A stretch of 64,000 nt of DNA from Bog-793 sp963803025 (GCA_963803025.1 CAWDKZ010000001.1:1-64000), one strand, 5' to 3'; shown: positions 39,954 to 49,841, counted from the first letter of the stretch. Notes: generated by a model from the sequence alone, not told the origin. A program made the numbers and translations.

Positions 39954-41798
39954 ATGACACACAAAGACGACCCAACTCCCCCTCCCCCAGTTGGAGAGCG
40001 TTCGCACGAAGACATCGAGCGCCTCTGCATGCGCAACCTGCTCGACAACCCCGACGAGCGCGTCTACTTCAAGGATCTCGACAGTCGCTTCCTTGCCGTC
40101 AGCCGAGCGCTGATCGAAGCCCAGGCGCCGGGGTGGTCGGAGTCTGAAGTCATCGGCAAGACGGACTTCGATCTCTTCAGCGAGCCGCACGCCATCGCCG
40201 CCTTCGAGGACGAGCAGCACATCATCCGAACGGGCGAATCGATAGTCGGGAAAGTCGAGCGCGAGACCTACCGGAACCGCCCCGACGTCTGGGTCTCGAC
40301 GACCAAGTTCCCGTTGCGCGACGAAGACGGGTGCGTCATCGGCGTCTTTGGCATCTCGCGGGACGTGACCGCTCAGATCGTGGCGGAGCAGGCCCTCACG
40401 TTCCAGTCACTCCACGACGCCGTGACGGGCTTGGTGAACCGGGTCGCGCTGATGGATCGCCTCTCCCAGGCCCTCGCTGCCCTCGAACGCCAGACCGGCC
40501 TGATTGGCCTGCTCTTCATCGACCTCGACAACTTCAAGGCGATCAACGACTCGTTCGGACATGACCTCGGCGACACGGTGCTCGTCGAAGTCGCTCGGCG
40601 ACTGACGGGCGTGGCCCGGCGGGCCGACACCGTTGCTCGTCTCGGCGGGGACGAGTTCGTCATGCTCTGCACCGCACTCCATGGCGACGACGACCCGCGT
40701 CTGCTCGGCGACCGAGTGGTGCGGGCGGTCGCCCAGCCCTTCATCGAGAACGGCAGCGACCTCTCGGTGACGGCGAGCGTCGGCATCGTGCTCACGGCCG
40801 ACGCGAATGCCGACGCCAGCCAGATTCTGCAGGACGCCGACATCGCCATGTACCGGGCGAAGGAGGCGGGCAAGAACCGCTTCCAGGTGTTCACCCCCTC
40901 GCAGCGCGACCGGGTGGTGGCGAACCACGTCCTCGAGGTCGAGCTCCGAGAGGCGCTCGACTCCTCAGAGCTCTTCCTCCTCTACCAACCGCTGTTCTCG
41001 ATCGAGGACGGCTCCCTGCGCGGCGTCGAGGCGCTCGTCCGCTGGAACCACCCGACGCGCGGGATCGTCCCCCCGCTCGAGTTCATCCCCTTTGCCGAGG
41101 AACGTGGACTGATCACGAGGATCGACAGTCTCGTGCTCGAGGAAGCCTGTGGCCAGCTTGCCGCCTGGCTGCACGAGGGCGGCTGGCCGGACGACTTCAC
41201 GATGGCGGTGAACATCTCCGGCCGCGACTTCAGCGATCCGAGCCTCGCCGGGCGCGTCGACAAGGTGCTCGCGCGCCACGGCCTGGACCCTTCCCGGCTC
41301 TGCCTCGAGATCACCGAAACGGCCCTCATCGGCGAGGCCGGCGACGTCGACGCGACGCTCGCGGCGCTGTCGGACCTCGGCGTCCGACTCGCCCTCGACG
41401 ACTTCGGGACCGGCTGCTCGACCCTCGCGCATCTGCAGCGGCTTCGGGTCGACATCTTGAAGATCGATCGCACTTTCGTCGACCAGATCAGCCGGAGTGC
41501 CCGTGACCGCGAGATCGTCGGCGCGGTCACGGCGATGGCCCATGCGCTGGGCATGGTGGTCGTACCCGAGGGAATCGAAACCGGCGAACAGTTGGATCAG
41601 CTCGCCTTGCTCAACTGCGACGTCGGTCAGGGCTTCCTCTTCGCCCGGCCGCTCGAGCCCCAAGCTGTCGCCGAACTCCGACGCCGCGAGTCGGAGGGAT
41701 GCGACCGTCCATCGAGTCCCGTCTCGATACTTGCCTTGCAAGCAAACCAGATCCTCGACACGGCTGCTGCACCCGAGGCCGCACCCTCCCGCCTGTGA
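39954..41798 (+). CDS. PAS-GGDEF-EAL cyclic-di-GMP enzyme
   Basis: A 614-residue soluble signalling protein. Residues about 25-140 form a PAS sensor (VYFKDLDSRFLAVS, GKTDFDLF, GVFGISRDVT). A GGDEF domain follows (about 155-315) with DLDNFKAINDSFGH and an intact GGDEF at about residue 230, and an RxxD inhibitory site (RRAD) five residues before it. The EAL domain (about 330-580) keeps EALVRW, DDFGTG and the KIDRTFV region. Both synthesis and breakdown of cyclic-di-GMP are therefore possible. No transmembrane helix. Its target genes are not evident from context. No strong ribosome binding site precedes the ATG. Confidence 0.92.
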   Translation: MTHKDDPTPPPPVGERSHEDIERLCMRNLLDNPDERVYFKDLDSRFLAVSRALIEAQAPGWSESEVIGKTDFDLFSEPHAIAAFEDEQHIIRTGESIVGKVERETYRNRPDVWVSTTKFPLRDEDGCVIGVFGISRDVTAQIVAEQALTFQSLHDAVTGLVNRVALMDRLSQALAALERQTGLIGLLFIDLDNFKAINDSFGHDLGDTVLVEVARRLTGVARRADTVARLGGDEFVMLCTALHGDDDPRLLGDRVVRAVAQPFIENGSDLSVTASVGIVLTADANADASQILQDADIAMYRAKEAGKNRFQVFTPSQRDRVVANHVLEVELREALDSSELFLLYQPLFSIEDGSLRGVEALVRWNHPTRGIVPPLEFIPFAEERGLITRIDSLVLEEACGQLAAWLHEGGWPDDFTMAVNISGRDFSDPSLAGRVDKVLARHGLDPSRLCLEITETALIGEAGDVDATLAALSDLGVRLALDDFGTGCSTLAHLQRLRVDILKIDRTFVDQISRSARDREIVGAVTAMAHALGMVVVPEGIETGEQLDQLALLNCDVGQGFLFARPLEPQAVAELRRRESEGCDRPSSPVSILALQANQILDTAAAPEAAPSRL

Positions 41799-42273
41799 TT
41801 GAGGGCGTCGGCTCTCCGACACCGACGTTCTGCGCCTGGCGACCGCGGCCGTGGCGGTGGGGCCCAGCCACAAGCCATCGGATCGCCGAAGTGGCAGATT
41901 CTTCCTGACTCGCTGCTTCGGATCTGGCCACGCGTCCCCACGGTCACAGGGCGGGGATCGCGTGAAGCCGGGCCCTGCCGCTCACGGCATCGGCGCACCA
42001 GGACTGCACGTCTGTTCGCCAGGGGGGACTCCGTCTCCAGACCCCGAAGCCTTCCCAGGCGCCGCCAGGACGCATCGTCCCCGACTCGCGGCATCCGGGC
42101 GACCCAGACGCTGTTCTTCGGCGCGCGTCACGGGCTAACCCTTCGGTCACCCATCGATGGCCCGCCGATGCCCAGCTTTCGACCGGCACGAGCGGTCGCC
42201 GGGCGCCGTGCTGCACGGGGCGCACCCTGCCGGCCCGGCGTCGTCGGCGTCGGTGCGGTCCGGCCCGTGCGCG
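41799..42273. other. Intergenic stretch between convergent genes
   Basis: About 475 bases between convergently transcribed genes. No gene or RNA is supported. Confidence 0.45.
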
Positions 42274-43524
42274 TCAAAAAACAACCGGAACCCAGTGGTG
42301 TCCACCGTCGAAGGTCATGATCATGGTGGTAGCACCGTTGGACGATTGCACGACGCCCACCCCTTGGCTGGAGCTCGTGAAACCGAGGAATAAGGGCTGG
42401 CCCCGGTAGAACTCGGTCCATTGGTCGCCCCCGTCGAAGCTGGCGGCCAGAACCTGACCATCGGCGACGTAACGACCGACCAGGATCACGCCTGGGGACG
42501 GCGAAGCGAGTATGCCGTCGAAGCCGAAGTTCGCCTGAGTTCCGAGTTCCGGGCCAGCCTCAAATGTTCGCCCTCCGTTTCTCGAGAAGTAGAGCCAGCT
42601 CGACCCGACGGTTGCCCCGGGGGGAGCGCTCCTCGACAACGGGTAGGCGAAGCCACCCATCACGCAGATCGCGACGAGGTCGCTGGAAGTTGAGGCAGCC
42701 GGGATCGCGAAGGTGTGGCCGACGGAGGCACAGGGAGGCGTCCATCTCACCCATCGGCCGTCGCTGGCAAGCTCCGCGCTGCCCGTGGTGCCACGATCGT
42801 TGCCCTCGACCAGCCAGCCGCGCGATCCGTGGAGGACGAACGCGCCCGACTGCATGCTGCCACCGGCGGGATCGCCCAATCTCACGGCATTCGAGACGTG
42901 CCAACTGTCCTCCGAAACGGGAGAACTCTCCACGGTGACGCCTTCCGCGTCGTTTGGCGCCATCAAGTACACCATGCCCCCAGCAGCTTCGACGTCGAAG
43001 ATCGGGCTCTCGTCACTCAGCCCGGGAAGAGCCTGTTGCCGCCAGACCTCGCCCCCGTCGTGGGTGGACCACAGGATCGGTTCGGTCGAACCGGCAAGTC
43101 GTCCGGCAGCTGTCAGCCCTCCATAGATCCAACCGTCGCGCCGGTTGGCGAAACGAATGTTCAGCCCGCCACAGCACGGGGCGAGCTCTGCCGGGACGCC
43201 ATCGACCTTGCGGTCCGCGGCGGCGAGCAGCGCCGTGGGAAGCGGCCTTGCCGACCAGGAGCGCCCTGCATCGATCGTCTCTTCCAGGGCGAGACACCTC
43301 CCGCCGGCCGCGCACGGGGCGGTCCCGAGAACCCACCCGGTATCGAGTGAAACGAAGGTCACCGACCGCGGTTCGAAGTCCGTTCGCGCCGACCCGGGAT
43401 GCAACGAAGACCCAGACGCCGGAGGACCAGCTGTCGCCAGGGCAGCCACCGCCACAAGACCGGAACACGCCGCGGCGACCAGCGATCGCCGACACCTCGC
43501 CGCCACCGTTCGTCGCCGGCTCAC
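42274..43524 (-). CDS. Secreted beta-propeller-like (BNR/YCF48-type) protein
   Basis: A roughly 416-residue exported protein. A basic N-terminus and hydrophobic core (SLVAAACSGLVAVAALATAGPPASG) form a signal sequence. The mature part repeats the pattern of sialidase-type BNR blades: Asp-x-Gly-x-x-Trp units such as TIDAGRSWS, THDGGEVW, SRNGGRTFE, SFDGGDQW and TFDGGHHWV, each followed by small hydrophobic strands. These mark a beta-propeller, but no enzymatic residues are recognisable. The GTG at 43524 (SRRRTV) is preferred over 43551. It is divergent from a hemolysin-III-like gene. Function unknown. Confidence 0.75.
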   Translation of the reverse strand: MSRRRTVAARCRRSLVAAACSGLVAVAALATAGPPASGSSLHPGSARTDFEPRSVTFVSLDTGWVLGTAPCAAGGRCLALEETIDAGRSWSARPLPTALLAAADRKVDGVPAELAPCCGGLNIRFANRRDGWIYGGLTAAGRLAGSTEPILWSTHDGGEVWRQQALPGLSDESPIFDVEAAGGMVYLMAPNDAEGVTVESSPVSEDSWHVSNAVRLGDPAGGSMQSGAFVLHGSRGWLVEGNDRGTTGSAELASDGRWVRWTPPCASVGHTFAIPAASTSSDLVAICVMGGFAYPLSRSAPPGATVGSSWLYFSRNGGRTFEAGPELGTQANFGFDGILASPSPGVILVGRYVADGQVLAASFDGGDQWTEFYRGQPLFLGFTSSSQGVGVVQSSNGATTMIMTFDGGHHWVPVVF

Positions 43525-43648
43525 GCTGTCATCCTCGCGCCCCGTGCACATCTCCAGGGCACGCGAACTCTCCCTTGCCGGAGCGCGGCATCAGGCATCG
43601 AACCGTTGCGAGCACGGGGTCGTCGCGAACGGTACGGATGGGGTCTAG

Positions 43649-44356
43649 ATGGTGGAGCATGAAGCCGTGGGTGACCAACGCGACGCGTCCCCGCGGCCGA
43701 CGAGCCGCCGGCTGCGTCCCACCGGCAGCGCGGAGTCACCGCGCGGCCGTGGTCTCATCCACCTCGGAGCCCTCGTCTTGGCGCTCCCCGCTGGCGTGCT
43801 CCTCGTCTGCCGATACGGCGTCGGCGAAGGCGTCGGGGTGTACGCGCTCACGCTCGTCGGCCTGTACGCGGCGAGCGTCAGCTACCGCCTGGGTCGGTGG
43901 TCACCCATTGCCTTCCGTCGCGCTCGTCAGGTCGACTACGCGATGATCTACGTCTTCATCGCAGGATGCATGACGCCATACTGCTTGCTCGCGGTTCCGG
44001 GCGCGGTGTCTCGCGTTGTGCTCGCGATCGGCTGGTTCTGGGTTGCTGCTGCCGTGCTGACCATCGCGATCTGGTTCGAGGCGACGCGCCGTTTCATGTC
44101 CTGGGCCTATCTCCTGCTCGGTTGGCTCCCAGTAGTCACCCTGCCCGAGGCGATCCACGATCTGACCACGCTCCAGTTCATCTTGGTCGGAGCGATGGGG
44201 CTCCTCTACACCGCCGGCGTCGGGGTTCTCGCCGCGAGGTGGCCCGACCCCAGACCCGAGGTGTTCGGCTACCACGAGGTCTGGCACACGATGGTTGTCG
44301 TCGCGAGCGCCTGCTACTTCGTCGTTGTCTGGTCCCTCGCCGCCCCCCACTACTGA
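43649..44356 (+). CDS. Hemolysin III / YqfA-family membrane protein
   Basis: A 235-residue protein with seven hydrophobic segments after a polar N-terminus of about 35 residues. Family marks include GLIHLGALVLALPAG, RQVDYAMIYVFIAGCMTPYCL and the C-terminal FGYHEVWHTMVVVAS, whose Asp and His residues correspond to the metal-binding residues of the PAQR/HlyIII fold. Bacterial members are often called hemolysin III but many act in lipid or membrane homeostasis. No operon partner is clear. The ATG at 43649 lies 125 bp from the divergent secreted protein start. Confidence 0.85.
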   Translation: MVEHEAVGDQRDASPRPTSRRLRPTGSAESPRGRGLIHLGALVLALPAGVLLVCRYGVGEGVGVYALTLVGLYAASVSYRLGRWSPIAFRRARQVDYAMIYVFIAGCMTPYCLLAVPGAVSRVVLAIGWFWVAAAVLTIAIWFEATRRFMSWAYLLLGWLPVVTLPEAIHDLTTLQFILVGAMGLLYTAGVGVLAARWPDPRPEVFGYHEVWHTMVVVASACYFVVVWSLAAPHY

Positions 44357-44864
44357 ACACCCCGCCAGCGCCCGTTCGGACGATCTCCTTCCGGCACCCG
44401 AGGTCATGGCCGGTTGCGAAACAGGGCCGAAGATGCGAGGGGGTCCAACGCCAAGTTGATGGAATCGGCCCGCCCGCACGCATCCCGGCACTGCGGCGAG
44501 GCGCTCCGTGGGTACTCGCACGCCGCCTGGACGTCCCCCCGTCGCGCACGACCTCGTGGCTGCATCGCGCCGGGGCACCCTTCTCGGGCGCCCGGCACGA
44601 ACCGCCACGACTCGTCGTGCTCATCGTCGACGCACCGAGAGCCGAGGGTCGAGGACCCTGCCCGTCCACCGCGATGACGGCGTTGTCGTCCGCCCCGCCC
44701 CGTGGGAGGCCGCGGCACCTCGGTGGCCTCGAATGCCGGCCCGATGACCACCTCGTGCCTCATGAGGTGCCGTCGGACCGCTGATGCAGCCGGAGGCCGC
44801 GCCGAGTGTCGATCCCGGTGCAGGAGGGGCGGCTCGCCACTGGGTCGACCCCTCCTCATGAACC
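44357..44864. other. Intergenic stretch between convergent genes
   Basis: About 500 bases between convergent genes; arginine-rich frames here look like chance. No RNA or repeat recognised. Confidence 0.45.
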
Positions 44865-46535
44865 TCACGGTCGGGTCGTGTGGTCCGGCCGGTCGCTGAC
44901 GAGGCGGACCATCTCCCGCCGCCAGGCGGACCGGGTTCGCGCCGCCTCGACGCTGTCCGGGTGAACCAACCGGGTGAACGTGGGCTGGCCGGGACCCTGG
45001 TGGAAGGAGGAGGCCCCCGCCTCGATCGCCATGTCGCCCTTCGTGTAGTGGGCGCGCTGGAGGAGATAGCCCTGCCACGAGGCGACCATGAAGGTCTCGA
45101 TGAACTTGCCGTGCTCGGTGGTGTCCTCGAAGACGCCCCAGCGCGTCCCGCCAAGTCGTCGCCGCACGATACGGAGCTCGGCCATGGCGGCGAGGAAGTC
45201 GTCGACGTCCTCCTCGGCGATGCGGTACCCGACGAGGACGAGGACCGGGCCGTCGTCCGGACGGACGTGCTCGCCCACGGTGAGGGCCGGGCTGGCGACC
45301 GGCTCGAGGGACGCCCGGTCCACGACCGGCAGCCCGAAGCGCGGGATGAGAAGGATGCCCGGCAGGAGGGCGGCGGCCGCGATGAGGAGGGTGGTGCGCA
45401 GTGGGAGGAAGGTGTCGACGACGCCGAAGGCGATCCCGCCGAGCACGAAGGGGCCCTGGAGAACGATGTAGAAGATCGAAAGGGCCCGGGTCTGAACCCA
45501 CTGCGGGACGACCTGACGGGCGGCGATGGTCAAGGTCGTCGTCGCCCAGACCCAGCTCGCGCCCGTGACGACGAGCACGGGAGCCGCGGCCCAGCGCGTC
45601 GGCCAGGCGACGAGCACGACGAGGGCGATCCCGTTGGTGAGGGCGGCCCCCGCGACGAGGGCGTCGAGGTGCCAACGGCCCTGCAGGCGGGGAAGGAGGA
45701 CGGCAGCCGCCATCGCGCCCACCCCGCTCAGCGCGAGGAAGAGCCCGTAGCCGAAGGCCGAGGTGTGGAGGTAACGGGCGGCGAAGAGCGGCAGCAGGGC
45801 GCCGAGCGCCGCGGCCGGCGTGACGTAGAGGGCGGTGCGCGCCGCGACGGCCCGAAGTCCCGGCGTGTTCAAGAAGAACCGCCACCCCGAGGACAGCGAG
45901 CCGAGGAAGCTCTCGACGGCCGTCCCGCCGGGGGTGGAGAGCCTGAGGTTGCTCCGCCCGCGCCAGACGTAGAGGAAGCCGATGAGCGGGAGCATGACCG
46001 CGCCGCACACCGCGAAGAACGCCGTGCCGCCGGCGCCGTGGACGATCACGCCGCCGAGGACCGGCCCGACGACCTGGCCGATGTTCCACTGGAAGCTGTC
46101 GACGCTCATGGCGACGGGGATGAGCTCGGGACGCACCAGGTTCCCGACCGTCGTCCACCACGAGGGCGAGGACGTGCCGTTGGCGATGCCCATGCCGGCC
46201 ACCCCGATGAGCAGCGTGGTCGGGGAGAGGAGGTGCGCCGCGGAGACGAGGAGGAGGAAGGCGACCGAACCGGCGAGCAGGAGCTTGGCGAACAGCAGCA
46301 CGACACGTCGGTCGCGAGAGTCGGCCACGGCGCCCGAGAAGGCGACGGCGAGGATGCCGGCGAGCGGGCTCATGTCCGTGGCGAGGGCGACGAGCACCGG
46401 TGAGGTCGTGAGGCGCTCCATGATGTAGCCGCCGAAGAGGGCGACCATCCAGACGCCGATGTTGGCGAACATGCCGGTGCCCTGGAGCCAGCGGAAGGCG
46501 CGGGATCTCAGGGGATCAAGAAGCGCCAGCACCAC
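44865..46535 (-). CDS. MFS_3-family exporter with C-terminal ABM-like domain
   Basis: A 556-residue transporter. About twelve hydrophobic helices fill residues 15-420, starting FRWLQGTGMFANIGVWMVAL; a DSRDRRVVLLFAK loop between helices 2 and 3 is the MFS motif A region. The last 110 residues form a ferredoxin-like ABM domain (VLVLVGYRIAEEDVDDFLAAM, TRWGVFEDTTEHGKFIETFMV in parts), normal for the EntS/MFS_3 family. The GTG pair at 46535/46532 is chosen as start, 67 bp after egtB. Placement behind egtD-egtB suggests export of ergothioneine, hercynine or a related compound; this is inference only. Confidence 0.82.
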   Translation of the reverse strand: MVLALLDPLRSRAFRWLQGTGMFANIGVWMVALFGGYIMERLTTSPVLVALATDMSPLAGILAVAFSGAVADSRDRRVVLLFAKLLLAGSVAFLLLVSAAHLLSPTTLLIGVAGMGIANGTSSPSWWTTVGNLVRPELIPVAMSVDSFQWNIGQVVGPVLGGVIVHGAGGTAFFAVCGAVMLPLIGFLYVWRGRSNLRLSTPGGTAVESFLGSLSSGWRFFLNTPGLRAVAARTALYVTPAAALGALLPLFAARYLHTSAFGYGLFLALSGVGAMAAAVLLPRLQGRWHLDALVAGAALTNGIALVVLVAWPTRWAAAPVLVVTGASWVWATTTLTIAARQVVPQWVQTRALSIFYIVLQGPFVLGGIAFGVVDTFLPLRTTLLIAAAALLPGILLIPRFGLPVVDRASLEPVASPALTVGEHVRPDDGPVLVLVGYRIAEEDVDDFLAAMAELRIVRRRLGGTRWGVFEDTTEHGKFIETFMVASWQGYLLQRAHYTKGDMAIEAGASSFHQGPGQPTFTRLVHPDSVEAARTRSAWRREMVRLVSDRPDHTTRP

Positions 46536-46602
46536 GGCCAACTCTAGGGATGCGGAGCGGACCCCTGGAGGCGGCGCGCGCCGGCGATGCCCGCGGCTCC
46601 TG

Positions 46603-47802
46603 TCAGGCGGCGTCGCGAGCCAGACGCACGCCGGCGAACATCCAACGCGCCTGCGGGGGGAAGAAGTTCCGGTAGGTGCGTCGGGCGTGACCCGGCGGCG
46701 TCGCCCGGCAGCTGCCCCGCAGCACCTGCTGGTTGACCATGAACTTGCCGTTGTACTCGCCAATCGCACCCGCCGAGGGAGCGAATCCCGGATAGGCCGT
46801 GTACGGGCTGGCGGTCCACTGCCAGACCGTGCCGTAGAACCCGAGAGCGGCCGCGGTCGCCCCGCCTGGCGCGGGCACCAGGGCCTCCCACTCGCTCTCC
46901 CGGGGCAGCCGGGCACCCGCCCAGCGGGCGAAGGCGTCGGCCTCGAACCAGCTGACGTGGACGACCGCCTCGGCGGCGCGGACCGGTTGGAGCCCGGCCA
47001 GACCGAAGGCCCACCAGCCATCGTCTCGCTGCCGCCAGTACTCGGGGGCTCGCCAGCCCTGGGCGCGCACGAGCGCCCATCCCTCGGACATCCACAGCTC
47101 GGGGCGCTCATAGCCCCCGTCGGCCATGAACGACAGCCAGTCGCCGTTGGTGACGGGCGACGCCGACAGTTCGAACGGCCGCAGGAGCACTTCATGGCGG
47201 GGTGACTCGTTGTCGAAGGCGAAGCCGGGACCGCCGTGCCCCACCTCGACGATCCCCCCGTCGTGGCCGAGCCAGCCCGGCGCCGTCGTCCCCGTCCCCG
47301 GCGCCAGCACCGGCGCCTCCCAGGGCAGGGTGCCGTAGGCCGGAGCGAGGGGGTTGCGCGACAAGGCGTGCTGGATGTCCATGATCAGGAGCTCTTGGTG
47401 CTGCTGTTCGTGGTGGAGGCCGAGCTCGACCCGCAGGGCCGTGCCCTCGTCGGTGCCGCCGTCGAGCAGCCGGGCCATGGCCGAGTCGACGTGGCGGCGG
47501 TACGCACCCACCTCGGCGGCGCTCGGACGGGTGATCACGCCGCGCTCGGGTCTCGGGTGCCGGGGCCCGACCGCTTCGTAGTAGGAGTTAAACAAGTAGG
47601 CGTAACCCTCGTGGAATACCCGGTAATCGGCGGGCCTCGCCCCGAGGACGAACTCCTCGAAGAACCAGGTCGTGTGGGCCCTGTGCCATTTGGTCGGACT
47701 GGCGTCCGGCATCGACTGGACGGTCTGGTCCTCCGGCCCCAGCGGTGCGGCCAACTGTTCGGTGAGGCTGCGCACCACGCCGTACTCCGACGAGCCGGGC
47801 AT
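46603..47802 (-). CDS. egtB: Ergothioneine biosynthesis sulfoxide synthase EgtB-like
   Basis: A 399-residue non-heme iron enzyme that attaches a sulfur donor to hercynine. Residues 1-150 form the DinB-like domain with the iron ligands visible in KWHRAHTTWFFEEF and LGLHHEQQHQELLIMDI. Residues about 185-395 form the formylglycine-enzyme-like domain with GWWAFGLAGLQPV, PVVHVSWFEADAFARWAGARLP-type text and the C-terminal RNFFPPQARWMFAGVRLA. It follows egtD by one base. egtA and egtC are absent, so free cysteine rather than gamma-glutamylcysteine may be the sulfur donor; that is inference. Confidence 0.92.
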   Translation of the reverse strand: MPGSSEYGVVRSLTEQLAAPLGPEDQTVQSMPDASPTKWHRAHTTWFFEEFVLGARPADYRVFHEGYAYLFNSYYEAVGPRHPRPERGVITRPSAAEVGAYRRHVDSAMARLLDGGTDEGTALRVELGLHHEQQHQELLIMDIQHALSRNPLAPAYGTLPWEAPVLAPGTGTTAPGWLGHDGGIVEVGHGGPGFAFDNESPRHEVLLRPFELSASPVTNGDWLSFMADGGYERPELWMSEGWALVRAQGWRAPEYWRQRDDGWWAFGLAGLQPVRAAEAVVHVSWFEADAFARWAGARLPRESEWEALVPAPGGATAAALGFYGTVWQWTASPYTAYPGFAPSAGAIGEYNGKFMVNQQVLRGSCRATPPGHARRTYRNFFPPQARWMFAGVRLARDAA

Positions 47803-47803
47803 C

Positions 47804-48793
47804 TCAGCGCACCGCGAGCGTCAGGGCGAAGTCGCCGTCGGGGTCGGTCCAGGCCGCGATCGGCGCCAGGCCGGCCGACGAGAGCTCCGCCCGCACTCCC
47901 GCGACCCGGAACTTGGCACTGACCTCGGTGAGCAGGTCCTCGCCAGGCTCGAACACGACGACCAGCGCCAGGTCGAGCACGGTGACCTCCTGGCGGGCCC
48001 GGGAGCGCAACCGCATTTCGATCCACTCCTCGTCCTCGTCGAAGCGGGCGACGTGGTCGAAGCGCTCGAGGTCGAAGTCGGCGCCGAGCTGGCGGTTGAG
48101 CACGGCCAGCACGTTCTTGTTGAAGGCCGCCGTCACACCGGTGTCGTCGTCGTAGGCGGCCACGAGCCGGTCCCGGTCCTTCACGAGGTCGGTGCCGACG
48201 AGGAAGGCGTCGCCCGGGGCCATCGAGGCCGCGAGTTCCCGGAGGAAGCGCGCTCTCGCGACGGGGACGAGGTTGCCGATGGTGCCGCCGAGGAAGGCGA
48301 ACAGCCGCCGGTCGCCGCGCGGGATCGCGCCGAGGTGGCGTCGGAAGTCGCCGGCTACGGCGAAGACCTCGATTCCCTCGTATTCCGACGCCGCGGCCCG
48401 GGCCGCAGCGGTGAGCGTCGGCAGAGCGATGTCGAACGGCACGAATCGGGCGAGCCGACCAAAGGCGCGCAGCGCGTCGAGCAGCAGCCGGGTCTTGTCG
48501 GAGGCCCCCGAGCCGATCTCCACCAGAGTGTCGGCGCGGCTTAGACGGGCGATATCGCCGGCATGCCGAGCGAGAATCGTCCGCTCTCGACGGGTCGGGT
48601 AGTACTCCGGCAGCCGGGTGATCCGGTCGAACAGAGCGCAACCGACGTCGTCGTACAGCCAGGTGGGCGAGAGCTGCTTCGGCGTCGAGGTCAAGCCTCG
48701 GAGGGCGTCACGGCGCAGCTCGGCAGCCAACTGCTCGGCGGTGCAAAGGACGTCGATCTGAACGTCGAGAACGGCAGGAACAGTCGGTGGCAC
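47804..48793 (-). CDS. egtD: L-histidine N-alpha-methyltransferase EgtD
   Basis: A 329-residue SAM-dependent enzyme that trimethylates histidine to hercynine, the first step of ergothioneine synthesis. The N-terminus carries SPTWLYDDVGCALFDRITRLPEYYPTRRE in parts, the family hallmark; SAM motif I is TLVEIGSGASDKTRLLLDAL near residue 90, and LFAFLGGTIGNLV near 165 is the histidine-binding region. The start is GTG. It is first in an egtD-egtB-MFS operon. Length is as in actinobacterial EgtD. Confidence 0.94.
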   Translation of the reverse strand: MPPTVPAVLDVQIDVLCTAEQLAAELRRDALRGLTSTPKQLSPTWLYDDVGCALFDRITRLPEYYPTRRERTILARHAGDIARLSRADTLVEIGSGASDKTRLLLDALRAFGRLARFVPFDIALPTLTAAARAAASEYEGIEVFAVAGDFRRHLGAIPRGDRRLFAFLGGTIGNLVPVARARFLRELAASMAPGDAFLVGTDLVKDRDRLVAAYDDDTGVTAAFNKNVLAVLNRQLGADFDLERFDHVARFDEDEEWIEMRLRSRARQEVTVLDLALVVVFEPGEDLLTEVSAKFRVAGVRAELSSAGLAPIAAWTDPDGDFALTLAVR

Positions 48794-49121
48794 GAACAGG
48801 AGTCTAAGGAGACCCCTTGGGGAACCTCGCGTCGTTTGTGCAGCTCGGCGGGGCTTCTTGCTCGCCGCGGACCTGCGGGCGCGATCTCGGCTGCCTGGTC
48901 GCGGCGCGAATCAGCGAGGTCGGGCGGGACTCGGGGCACGGGGAGACGCGTTCGGCCCGGCGACATCCCGCCGGAGAGCTCGCGCCGCCCTCTCGGCGAA
49001 CAGACGCCGAGGTGAACGTTGCCGGCAGCGGAGCAGCCGGGAGGAAAACTCCCTCGCGTGGGTCCGATGGGTCTCCGGCCACCTTCCGTCTCGCACCCGC
49101 GAGTCTGGAACGCGGGTCGGC
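48794..49121. other. Intergenic stretch upstream of egtD
   Basis: About 330 bases between the FMN reductase stop and the egtD start. No gene is supported; it must hold the egtD promoter but no clear elements were identified. Confidence 0.4.
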
Positions 49122-49769
49122 TCAGGAGCCCTGGGCGTGCTCGGCCATGGCGGCGCGGACCCTGGCCGAGCCGGGGGGCAGCTCGCCTGCGGCCCTCCCG
49201 TGCGCCAGGAGTTCGCCCCACCAGGCGAGATCGTCCAGCATGACGGTCATCGCCACGTCGGTCATCGGGTCGATCGGTGCCTGCTGCTCGTCGAAAGCCA
49301 TCTCGACCCTGGCGATCTGGACGGTGTCCCGGAGCGGCACCATCTCGGACTCGATCGCGACGTCCACCAGGTGCTCCACGGCCCGGACCCCGGCGGCGAC
49401 CCCACTGCTGTAGCCCACCGCGGCGAGCGGCTTGTTCCGCAAGGCATAGCTGACGAACACGTTGTCGAAGGCGTTCTTCAGTGTGCCGGGGATCGAGTGC
49501 AGGTACTCGGGGGTGACGACCAGCAGCGCGTCGGCCTCCTTCATCTTGCGATTCCACCGTCGCACGACGGGGTCGGAGTACGTCGGATCGCTGAAGTCGC
49601 CGATCGTGCCTATGTGCTCCTGGAACAGTGGCAGGGACCAGTCCCGCAGGTCCAGGACCTCGACCTCGAATGCTCCGTGGGCCTTCGCCCGCGCCACGAC
49701 CCAGGGAACGACGAGATCGGCCGCCCGGGTGGGTCTCGTGCTGCCGATGACGATCTTCAGCTTCAACAT
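49122..49769 (-). CDS. NADPH-dependent FMN reductase-family protein
   Basis: A 215-residue flavodoxin-like protein. The FMN phosphate loop IVIGSTRPTRAAD lies at the N-terminus, VVTPEYLHSIPGTLKNAFD near residue 80 is the second flavin-contact motif, and PLAAVGYSSGVAAGVRAVEHL near 115 completes the fold. Members reduce FMN or quinones, often in oxidative-stress or detoxification. The ATG at 49769 is chosen since the fold starts 3 residues later. It is divergent from a MarR gene with a palindrome between, so MarR control is likely. Confidence 0.88.
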   Translation of the reverse strand: MLKLKIVIGSTRPTRAADLVVPWVVARAKAHGAFEVEVLDLRDWSLPLFQEHIGTIGDFSDPTYSDPVVRRWNRKMKEADALLVVTPEYLHSIPGTLKNAFDNVFVSYALRNKPLAAVGYSSGVAAGVRAVEHLVDVAIESEMVPLRDTVQIARVEMAFDEQQAPIDPMTDVAMTVMLDDLAWWGELLAHGRAAGELPPGSARVRAAMAEHAQGS

Positions 49770-49810
49770 TGCGACTCCATCGCGTTCGTTTATGCGCTCT
49801 ATCATTGATG

Positions 49811-49841
49811 CACTAAAGTATTATGCGGATACTTGATAGTG
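49811..49841. promoter_or_regulatory. Imperfect palindrome between FMN reductase and marR
   Basis: CACTAAAGTAT and ATACTTGATAGTG are inverted copies (one arm has two extra bases) separated by 7 bases. The AT-rich palindrome lies between divergent starts, the usual place for a MarR dimer to act on both promoters. Confidence 0.55.

Noticed and set aside
44404..46161. A 585-residue minus-strand frame overlapping the MFS gene
   Set aside because: It is an arginine/proline-rich alternative frame of the transporter gene.
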